Assembly (NCBI RefSeq): GCF_020921035.1
Contig: NC_063156.1
Location: forward strand, 25,716,283-25,780,282
Length of the DNA: 64,000 nucleotides
Reading direction: 5' to 3'
DNA from: Rhodamnia argentea
Taxonomy: Eukaryota > Streptophyta > Magnoliopsida > Myrtales > Myrtaceae
How positions within the stretch are numbered: position 1 is the stretch's first letter; the number at the start of each line of letters is the position of its first letter. This document shows, in pieces, positions 31,641-41,190 of this stretch. Position numbers and translations under genes: made by a program. The notes beneath the pieces are model-generated. The model ran no database searches. It was not told the origin of the DNA and saw only the letters and a list, made by a program, of their open reading frames with translations.

Positions 31641-34550
31641 ATGTCTTCCGCTTCTACATCCAGTCTTTCAGTTTACTCGAAGCTCTTCAACAAACACAGC
31701 TGTGGATTCGCCATCCCGGGCTTTGTAAGTAGTAGAACTGCCTGCTGTTTTGCTGGAACTGTCCACTCGAGATTGACCCTGCACCTTAAGAGTACTCAGT
31801 GTTTGCCAATCCGCAATTCTCGGTCGATCTTCAAGTGTGTCCATCAAACATCCGAGCCATCAGTCAGCATTGATTCATTCCAAAGCAATGATGTTTCTGT
31901 TGGTAAGTTGTTTTTATTTCCTGGTGCTGTTGCTCTTGGTTTCCAAGTCTACATGTCAAACATTTTTCTGCACCGTGTATCTCTACTTTCACCTGCCTCT
32001 ATCCTGTTTTCGAATGTATTTTAGTTGCTCCTGCTTGTCGTTGAGGTATACTTTACCTTTGTAGCAAACAATAGCATCATATCTAGAGCTTCTACAACCT
32101 ATATCCACGTGGACTTTTGAATTTTGCTTTTTAAATTGCAAGTTGAAACTAGATGAGAATTCCCTTAGAAAAATAGACATTGTGCAAGTTATGTGTAACT
32201 AATATTCTTGTCTTGATTAGTAAATTTCCCATCTTTACATCGTTTAGTAAATATCCCACCTTTACATTGTTTGGCAAATTCCCACCTTTCCAGACAGATT
32301 TCCCGTGAGTGTGGTTTTTTAATTGACGTCCTTGTTTGTTTGGGTAGCTGTCACCGGTGAGCCTGAGGTTTTAAAATCAATATGCTCATTTGGTTCCTAT
32401 TTCTCTTGCTGATACGGCTTTTCTCGGATATCTTGAATAACAAAGTGTTTGTATTTGCGCATCAATTTTTTTTTTCTTAATTTTGTCATTTAGTATTTTC
32501 CTTGTACATGTTGACTTTACAGAAGAGAAAGTGGTTGTGTTGGTCATTGGGGAAGGAGCGAGGGAACACGCTCTTTGCTTTGCCTTGCGACAATCTCCAT
32601 CATGTGAGGCGGTCTTTTGTGCACCTGGAAATGCCGGTATTTCAAGCTCAAGAGATGCCACTTGCATTTCAGACCTCGGTATTCTTGATAGCTTGGCCGT
32701 AATTTCCTTCTGCCGCAAGCAGGGAATTGGACTTGTTGTGGTTGGACCAGAGGCGCCTCTTGTTTCGGGTCTAGCGGATGACCTATTTAAGGCTGGTATT
32801 CCTGCCTTTGGCCCTTCATCTGAAGCTGCTGTTTTGGAGGGTTCTAAAAACTTCATGAAGAACTTGTGTGATAAGTACAACATCCCCACAGCCAAGGTTG
32901 TTGCCTTTGGTTTGCAAATGTGACTTTTAGTTACACAACATAACTATTAAGACATGTGGCATAACTTCTTCATCCGTTTTGACTGAAAATGTTAGAAATG
33001 ATCACTGGCGGCAGATGACATCATATAAGACCCTTCTGCACTTTGTCGTAATAGACGTCATTGGATCATTATAGATGATTTTTTGTTGTACTTTTCTCTG
33101 CTGAACTAGCTCGTTGATATGATCACGTGTTGATGGGAATGCCTATGTTTCTTACGAGTTTTCTTATATGTTGTACAGTATAAAACATTCATGGATCCAT
33201 CTGCAGCGAAAAAGTATATCAAAGAGGAGGGAACCCCTATTGTTATAAAAGCAGATGGATTGGCTGATGGGAAGGGAGTTATTATTGCCAAGACCCTAGA
33301 GGAGGCATATGAAGCTGTTGACTCAATGCTTGTGAAGGGAATTTTTGGTTCTGCTGGGTGCAAAATCCTTGTCGAGGAGTTCTTGGAAGGAGAGGAAGCT
33401 TCTTTCCACGCACTGGTGGATGGAGAGAATGCAGTTGCTCTAGAATCTGCGCAAGACCATAAACAAGTAGGGGATGGTGATAGAGGACCTAATACTGGCG
33501 GAATGGGTGCATACTCTCCAGCACCAATCTTGACCCCAGAATTGCAGTCTTTGGTTATGAAGTCTATCATTCTCCCTACTGTCAAAGGGATGGCAGCAGA
33601 GGGCTGCAGGTTTGTTGGTGTTCTCTATGCTGGGCTCATGATAGAGAAGAAGTCTGGGTTGCCAAAGTTGATTGAGTACAATGTGCGCTTTGGGGATCCA
33701 GAGTGCCAGGTCTGTTGATGGATCTTGCCTGTCATCAATTTACTGTGCACCTTTTCTCACAATCATGGTGATATGCATACTAGAACACGTTCACGTTATT
33801 AATTTAAAGTGCTCGAGGGTAGTTAGGAACAAGTGGTACCCAGCTTCCAATCTCACCTAGCCACTGGAAAATCTTGTTTACGACATTGCCTTTCTCACAA
33901 TCATGGTGATATTCATACTAGAACACCTAGCCACAAGAAAATCTTGTTTGTGTTATTTTAATTCGAATAAATGTTTGAGTGGTCAATGCCACTATCTCTT
34001 GTTAGTTAAGATGAATGAGGGAGGTGATTTTATTGTCTCCTTGGAGTGTTGTGCTTGGTTTATTTATGTGATCCGAATTGTTTATTAGTAACTCTACATG
34101 GTGAGTTTGTTGTATCACTGTCTTTTTATGTAGGTATTGATGGCTCGGTTGGAATCGGATTTGGTACAAGCAATGCTGGCAGCTTGTAGGGGAGATGTGA
34201 CTGGAGTGAAGCTCAAGTGGTCCCCCGAATCTGCCATGGTGGTGGTCATGGCAAGTAAGGGCTATCCAGGGGCTTATGATAAGGGAAGCGTGATATGGAA
34301 TCTTGAAGAAGCAGAAGTTGTTGCTCCATCTGTTAAGATACTCCACGCGGGAACAGCGTTTGACTCGGATGGTAATATCGTTGCAACTGGAGGTCGTGTT
34401 CTCGGAGTTACTGCCAAGGGGAAAAATTTGGAAGAAGCCCATGAAAGAGCTTACCAAGCAATTGAAGCCATCAACTGGCCGGGAGGGTTCTGCCGTCAAG
34501 ACATTGGATGGAGAGCATTTGCAAAGCAGCAGCTTGCAAACCAAGGCTGA
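31641..34550 (+). CDS. PUR2: phosphoribosylamine-glycine ligase (GAR synthetase), plus-strand copy
   Basis: Second full copy of the purine-pathway enzyme. Exons 31641-31902, 32523-32896, 33179-33709 and 34134-34550 join in frame through GT-AG introns to give 527 residues. Residues 1 to about 87 are Ser/Thr/Arg-rich and look like an organelle transit peptide. Then come the N-domain, the ATP-grasp region ([24 protein letters not shown]), [10 protein letters not shown] and the C-terminal domain ([15 protein letters not shown]). The ATG at 31641 was chosen because it opens the transit-like exon. Two normally invariant spots differ: the N-terminal loop reads GEGAREHAL (usually GGREHAL) and the metal/ATP loop reads [11 protein letters not shown] (usually [11 protein letters not shown]). 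The gene looks complete, but these changes hint at relaxed constraint relative to the minus copy. Confidence 0.88.
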
Positions 34551-35100
34551 GATACCGCATTGGGTGGTACATTAGTTCTACTTATACGCCATTGGGTGTT
34601 CAATAATAAGCATCTAAAAACTAATTATTAATCCCGTACTTTGCACATCTTCTCTATCAGAATTCCTTTTTAATTTCTTTGTTTTTTGTTTGTCCTTGTT
34701 TTTCAGGAAAAATTCTAATGTCCTCGTTTTTTCAAATAAAGACATGAACTGGATCTTGTTTCAAACAAGGGCTTGAAGTGTCATCATTATTTCAAAGAAG
34801 AGTCCGACAAGGACATTTTTGTCATTTAAATTTTCTTAAATTTTTTCCTTTTGTTCTTTCTTTTTTTCTGCCCTCCCTGGCTGGGCCCAGGGTGGCCACG
34901 CCTGGGCCCGCCTCACCCAGGGAAGGGACGGCGAGAGATGTCACTTTTTTGGTAAAAAAGAAAAATTTGTAACAAAATTGCAGTAATAAAAATTCCCCAA
35001 CTCTCGTGGCCCTTATTTAGATGACCTGCAATTAAAGGCAATAAAATTAGAATTCGATGCCCTAAAGTGGACTCAAGATATCATCTATGCGTGTAGATGT
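34551..35100. other. 3' flank of PUR2 and a repeat
   Basis: 34690-34975 contains CAAACAAGGGCTTGAAGTGTC and a GC-rich GGCTGGGCCCAGGGTGGCCA island, the style of a common non-autonomous plant repeat. The short open frame here is not a gene. Confidence 0.35.
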
Positions 35101-35179
35101 CACATGCTGACTCTTTCGATCGCAAATCGTGCAACACTTAGACCATGAGTTGGTCGGCTAAGTAAGCCTTGATATCACT

Positions 35180-35610
35180 CTCACACTCAAGGAAGGGAAT
35201 TGTTAGAGAAAGAAAATAGAGAGAAGCTCTAAAATATTTATATTGCTTAAATATCATGGATGATACAAATAAGGGGAGGACTCTCCTAATTATACAAGAG
35301 TCCCTCTAACTACAATCATTGATCTTCTACACGATCTAACAGTAGAGGGTATCAATTTTCGTCTAGTCAATGCGATGGTGGAGATTCCCTTGATCTGACA
35401 GTGGAAAATATTAACCCTTATCACAATAATCAAACGTTGGAAATTGGTCCCATCCAACGGTTTCGAACATCAATCTCTGTCAAACGATCCCGATGGTAGG
35501 GATTGAGTACTTTTACGATCTAATGGCTTTGATGAGCTCCCTTCAGATTGATGATGCAGCATTCCTTTGGATTGATGACGTGGGGATCTTGGTCCGTGAC
35601 ATACACATAT
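35180..35610 (-). mobile_element. possible solo LTR of Ty1/copia type
   Basis: Read on the minus strand, the piece starts TGTCACGGACCAAGATCC and contains AGGACTCTTGTATAATTAGG, a poly-adenylation-like region and a terminal AACAATTCCCTTCC. The arrangement is that of a short copia LTR. No internal region or clear target duplication was found, so it is a broken fossil and the call is tentative. Confidence 0.35.
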
Positions 35611-36690
35611 GTATGAGGGTTTTTGTTGACACGGGAGAAGGTGGTTAAAGGGTGCAAAACCCGATCATCTGTCCATGAAACTTAGAAAGTTTGGACCTTT
35701 GATGTTGGATGTTGAAAACTCTATGATCTTCACTCTTCATCCATACGTATACGGTGCTATTATGAAATGTAAAATTTTTCCTCTCTCAAGTCTCACCTTC
35801 AGGGTGCGTTTGAAAACCAAGTAGCTGCTAAGATTGCAATGTTAACGCAGCCAGTTTGCTTCACTTGGGGAATTTAACCACAGCCACTTAGCTTTATCCG
35901 CCATCTCTCTAGAACTAGGAGTGTTTGAAAAGATTATGTTTTCCTCTCATCGCATGTGCATTGGTAAGAAATTCATAAATTGCAAATTTGGCTTTTACTT
36001 AATCTTTGTGGTTGTAATAGTATTCGGCAGTGGAGCAAAACTGAATAAATCGAAAAGGTTCTTTTTTTCCATCCCACACCCTATTTCATGTCCTCTGAAT
36101 CGAACAAAACCCATGATTCCCGAATGAGTTCTTTCCTCCAAACTTCAAATATTTTCCAATTTGATGAATTGAAAACCTTGGGCCATGGCTTTTCAGAAGT
36201 GCAAAAATCGAGTTAGTGGAACGTCGAACGGAAAAGTTATGACCAGTCAAAATTTGATCAAATTTGTGTAAAAAAACATGAGAATATGTTTTTTTAAAAA
36301 GTTTCTCAATTTGAAAACATCGAATCACATGCTTTTCAAAGATACAAAAATCGAGCCAATGTAACATCGGACGGAAATTTATATCCAATCAAAATTTGGC
36401 CAAATTTGTGCAAAAGACACAAGAGCATAATTTTTCAAGTGGTGGACCTAATAAGCATCAACCAAAAAGTGCATTTTTTTTTACCATTCCACTCCCTTTT
36501 CATGTATTCTAAATCGAATAAGATCGATGATTCCCGGCAACCTCCAACCCATGCTTAACTGAAACAGTGAACAGGCCAAAATGCGTAGGATGAACATTCC
36601 TACACCATACATTGCATGGGAAACAAGATATAAGCAATGCTGGCAGCATTTTATCCTTTTTAATCATCGGTTTTTTTACTTATACGTGTG
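35611..36690. other. intergenic with a local direct repeat
   Basis: 36165-36295 and 36310-36430 are diverged direct copies sharing CAAAAATCGAG and GTCAAAATTTGATCAAATTTG-like phrases. No gene. Confidence 0.4.
35956..35987 (+). repeat. 32-bp direct repeat, left copy
   Basis: The segment beginning GTGCATTGGTAAGAAATTCA is repeated without mismatch at 37949-37980, on the far side of the decayed PUR2 copy. Confidence 0.85.
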
Positions 36691-37938
36691 GGATTAATTC
36701 GGATAGCAAAATTAGCAAGAGAAGTGTTTGAATATGTGCATCAATTCTTTTTCTTAATTTTTCATTAGTTGATTTCCTTTTAGAAGTTCACTTTACAAGA
36801 GAGAGTGGTTGTGTTGGCGAGGAGCAAGGGAACGCGCGGTTTGCTTTGCCTTGTGACGATCTCCATCATGTGAAGCGGTGTTTTGTGCACCTGGAAATGC
36901 CGGCATTTCAAGATCAAGAGAAGCGACTTGCATTTCAGTCCTTGATATTCTTGATAGCTCTGCCGTAATTTCCTTCTGCCGCAAGTGGAGAATTGGACTT
37001 GTCGTGGTTGGACCAGAGGCGCCTCTTGTTTCGAGTCTGGTTGATGAGCTATTTAAGTCTGGTGTCCCCATCATTGGCCCTTCATCTGAAACTGCTGCTT
37101 TGGAGGGTTCTAAAATCTTGATGAAGAACCTTCGTGACGATTACAACATCCCCACAGCCAAGGTTGTTGCCTTTCTCATGGTTTGAAAATGTGATTTTTA
37201 GATACACAACATAACTAATGTGGCATAGTTGAGAATGTTACAAATGATGATAGTGACTGCAGATGACATCATAGAAGGCCCTAAGCTCTCTGCTGAAATA
37301 GCTCATTGATTTTATCAAGAGATGATGGAATGCCTTTGTTTCTTATGAGGATTCTTAATATGTTGTACATTATAAAAGATTCACAATCCATCTGCAGCAA
37401 GGAAGTACATCGGAGAGACCCCTATTGTTATAAAAGCAGATGGATTGGCTGATGGGAAGGGAGTCAAAATCGTTGCCGAGGAGTTCTTGGAAGGAGAGGA
37501 AGCTTCTTTCCATGCGTTGGTGGATGAAGAGACGGCAGTTGCTCTAGAATCTGCGCAAGACCATAAACAAGTAGGGGATGGTGGTACAGGACCTAATATT
37601 GGCGGAATCGGTGCGTAATCTCCAGCACGGATCTTGACCCCAGAATTGCAGTCTTTGGTTATGAAGTCTATCATTCTCCATACTGCAAAATGAATGGCAG
37701 CAAAGGGGCTGTAGGTCTATTGGTGTTCTTTATCATGGGGCTCGCGATGGAAAGTCTGGGTTGCGAAAGTTGATTGAGTACAATGTACGCTTTGGAGAAG
37801 CGGAGTGCCAGGTCTGTCGATGGATCTTACCTGTCATGAATTTACAATGCACCTTTTCTCACAATCATGGTGACATTCATAATGGAACACGTTCTGGTTA
37901 TTAGTGTCGAGCGCTTGAGGGTGGTTAGGAACAAAGAG
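36690..37938 (+). pseudogene. decayed third copy of PUR2 (exons 2-3 with introns)
   Basis: Matches 32395-33832 of the plus-strand gene, including the intron before exon 2, exon 2 (about 36797-37162), the intron, exon 3 (about 37379-37812) and the first 120 bases of the next intron. Because introns are present it arose by DNA duplication, not by retroposition. Exons 1 and 4 are missing. Exon 3 has lost a block covering the end of the ATP-grasp loop (after GATGGGAAGGGAGT) and carries further frame breaks and a stop in the GGIGA region. Not functional. Confidence 0.85.
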
Positions 37939-37948
37939 GGTTTGGCAG

Positions 37949-37980
37949 GTGCATTGGTAAGAAATTCATAAATTGCAAAT
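37949..37980 (+). repeat. 32-bp direct repeat, right copy
   Basis: Identical to 35956-35987; lies 11 bases after the homology of the decayed PUR2 copy ends. Confidence 0.85.
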
Positions 37981-38027
37981 ATTGTTTTTCCTCAATCCAC
38001 TTCCAGAAGTGTTATCATGCGCACCTA

Positions 38028-38073
38028 GATTATTAGGTAACTTATGTTGGGCGAGAGTCGAGTTGAACTAAAT
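38028..38073 (+). repeat. 46-bp dispersed duplicate, copy 1
   Basis: TAGATTATTAGGTAACTTAT and the following 26 bases recur with three mismatches at 41532-41577. Confidence 0.75.
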
Positions 38074-39000
38074 TTCATTTGTGTACGACACCGTATGCCA
38101 ATGTGCGGAGATAATTGTTGATTGATGATATCTTTTAGTGTGTACTTTTATTTCTGGGTACGTAAATTTTTTAAAGAACTTTCTTTCTCTTTCTTTTGCA
38201 TGTTTTGATTGTCTCTCACCCCACCAGCATTCGAGCATTGGTTTTTGAGAGAATTGCATCACAAAGAAACGTTACTAGTCTCGCTAGACTGGCTGATGAC
38301 GGGACATTGGGTCTCATTGCTGACAGGTTACATACTGCGGTTTCTCGTCTGAGAAATGTGATAACGTGGAGAATCAATTCGTCAATCCAACATGAGGATG
38401 TAACCCATAGTGTTATGCTCAATAATGGTCTAAGACCCGTGCCTTCATTGACAATATCAGTGGTGAGACAAATTATATTGTTGACCGATTAATTGGTATT
38501 AATGTATTAAAAATCTTCTGCTTGCTGAAAATTGAGGAGAGAATCCTCTGAGCAAATAAGGCGGTGTTGATATCAATAGAAAACATGCAATAGCTCCATT
38601 TATAGCACAGCTAAGGCATTGTACTATTAGCTCATACCTTCTTAGATCAACACTATTCCTTATAGTTCGACTTGGTCCCCGCCATGGGATGGAGTTATCG
38701 AAAGAAGGCTCATAAATTCCTGATTGAGAGTGCTCAACATCCAGTTTATGTAAATAGGAGCGAAAGGTATTATGAATCGGTATAAATAAATAACGAACTC
38801 GATTACGAAAAGCGAAAATGCTATTTGAACGAATGATAGATACGTTTTGATAAATCGAAACCAAATAAAGTAACTTTATCATTATGAATGAATTCAAACG
38901 CCATGTTAGAGTGTTAATCTCGTGATATGAATTGACGAGAGAGATTAAAAAAATAAATAAAATTAAGAGCCCCGTTTAGCAAAATGATGAGTAAGGTATG

Positions 39001-39500
39001 ATAGCGATTTGAGTAAAGCGATGGAGCCCGCGGCCCTATTGTCGCTGCCATCGAATCCCGTTGCTGTCGGAGTGAAGAACCTCCGCCGGACGGGACGCCT
39101 CGAGCCGTGGCCCCGACAACCAATGGCCAATCGAAAGGCAGAGAAGGGCGGGCGCGTCTGGTTGCCTCGCGTGCGAAGATTCGCTCCAGCACGACCGGGA
39201 TCGTGGCGTCCGGACCGTCCCGATCGAGAACACACCTTTATTTTCTCGCCAATCAATGATGGTTCTCCCCCACCCGTACTGTGCGCCTTTCCATCGAGAG
39301 CCGTCCACGCGAGCCCCGTTCGACGGTCCAGATCGTCCCATCACGACTTGGCCGACGGTCATCGTCGCGTGGGATTCCACTCCCGTCTTGTCGTTTGTTA
39401 CCGTTTGGATTTGGACCTTTCCGTTACGTGGACCCCCACCTAAGTGGATCGGCCCGATCTTTACCTCGTCACGCGGGCGTTCTCTCCCCGTCATATAAAA
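39001..39500. other. GC-rich island, no gene recognised
   Basis: Several frames on both strands are open at once, which is the effect of high GC and not evidence of coding. A CCAAT motif lies at 39119 and a TATAAAA at 39495, so it could be a promoter-like relic. Confidence 0.3.
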
Positions 39501-39632
39501 AATGAAAAAAGTAAATTTCCTTCGTTAACTGTAAAACTTTTGAAAACTTCTGTGTGCTGTCACATCTTATATGAAAAATACAAAAAACACAAACGTGAAA
39601 AGGTTACGTTCCACTGTGATTTGAGAATACAT

Positions 39633-39899
39633 CTATTAAGATGCGTTTATTTCACGAAAAATCATTGACTTGAAAAATATTTTTGAGAAGTGATTGCTTA
39701 TATCTTTAAAAAATTAATCCACGAAAAACATTTTCATCATCGATAACAATCTTTACCTAATTATTTTTGTGGGGGATGAACAAAAAAATTCCATTCATTA
39801 ATTTTTTTTAAAAGATATAAACGATCATTTTTCAAAAAATTTTTTTTTCAAATCACTCATTTTTCGCGAAATAAACGCATTCTTAATAGGCTATGCAAC
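39633..39899. mobile_element. MITE with about 27-bp terminal inverted repeats
   Basis: Left end CTATTAAGATGCGTTTATTT and right end AAATAAACGCATTCTTAATAG are inverted copies; the match extends inward through CACGAAAAAT / ATTTTTCGCG. Length 267 bp, no coding capacity. A clear target duplication beyond the ends was not seen. Confidence 0.7.
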
Positions 39900-40800
39900 T
39901 TTCCTTGTTGCACACGCACCGTCGCACCCATCACATATGAATTGAGTGAATACAAGCGAACACATAAAATCAAAAATGGCCGGATCGAATCATCCACATG
40001 TATTCATAAAGTTCATCCGGGGCGCTTTGTTAATGAGCATCTGGGGGCTTGTTAATGAGCATCTTAAATTGACCATAAAAGGAATAAACACTCGCGAGAC
40101 ACTTTGAAAATCGACGTGTTTTGTTTTGAGAAGGCTAATTATTCCAGGTTGACAACTACACATTTTTAAAAAAAGTATTTGATGAGGCGCAACAAGTGCC
40201 TTAAAGGGCTCCTTAACACCTCCTCTTAATTGAAAAGTTTGAATTATTGGTATTACTAGAGGAAAAAGATAACTTAGAGGAAAGAAGCACTTGGTTCATA
40301 TGCCACCAATCTCGCTTTTAATTTATGGCACCCCTAATTTAGTAAATTTTCGGATGCTTTCGTCTTTTTGTCTATTAAACATGATTTGTCTTGTTCGACC
40401 AATAATTTTCATATTTAAGTCATTACAACACTTTCGGAGTAATATTTCTACTGAAGAAGTGCTTTTGAAACATAAATTCAGCTAGTAACACACTTTTTTT
40501 GGTCAAATGGTAACGCGATTTTATTTTCTACTTTTGGAGTAATTTTTTTTTTGTTCTTTAAATAGTTTTGGAGTCACTTAAAGGAATAAAAAAAATTACT
40601 TATATCCAGAAGTAGAAAAATCAACTTCTGATTAAAAATTAATTTTTACCGCATAAGTGTTGTTATGAAGACCCTTAAATTTTATATTATAAAATCAATA
40701 TAATTCAGCAAAAGTATGAAATAAAAAAATAAGGAAAAAAAAAAGCGAATTGAAACGTGTTTCCCAAAATACACACAAACAAAATCCACGAGCCTAAATG
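39900..40800. other. AT-rich intergenic, nothing recognised
   Basis: AT-rich DNA ahead of the receptor kinase gene; only short chance frames. Confidence 0.45.
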
Positions 40801-41190
40801 AAAATGCTGCTTCTCTTCCTCCTCCTTCACTGAAATCGCTCGCAACGAAAGACGGGGTGAAGTGTAGCAGAAGACAGCACAGTTCTAGTTTTCCACTCGC
40901 TCCGAGAGCTCGACATTTTCTTTCTCCTGCTTTCTCGGTAGCTTCGGCGCCGAGTCTGCTGGCCGCCGAGGATGCTGGCTCTGGGCGAGTCTCGCCACGG
41001 TTCTGCTGTCGCGATGCTGCTTTCTCTGTTGGATCCTTGTTCGATCGACCCCTGGAGGAGCTCGTAGTGCTTCTTTTTTTTTTTTTGCGGCTCGATTGTT
41101 GTTTGCTGCCGTTGTTATCGCTGCCGCTGCTGTTGCTCGGTGCGTGATCTCGCTCGCTGGTGGAATCTCGCAGATCTGACGCCGTCGGTG

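Larger units (their letters stand above)
37939..39000. other. intergenic; no gene recognised
   Basis: Includes the right 32-bp repeat (37949-37980) and a 46-bp segment (38028-38073) that recurs in intron 1 of the receptor kinase gene. Open frames at 38196-38492 (+) and 38499-38897 (-) match no family I know; the latter begins in LTR-like DNA. Confidence 0.4.

Noticed and set aside
36632-36647. 16-base match to PUR2 exon 4 (AAGCAATGCTGGCAGC)
   Set aside because: Too short, and the flanks do not match; could be chance, though it lies just before the decayed copy.
38499-38897. 132-codon minus-strand frame considered as organelle-derived or as a gene
   Set aside because: I could not match it to any plastid or mitochondrial gene or to a nuclear family; part looks like LTR-type DNA.
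39009-39505. Five overlapping frames on both strands
   Set aside because: Simultaneous openness of both strands in a GC-rich island indicates a composition effect.
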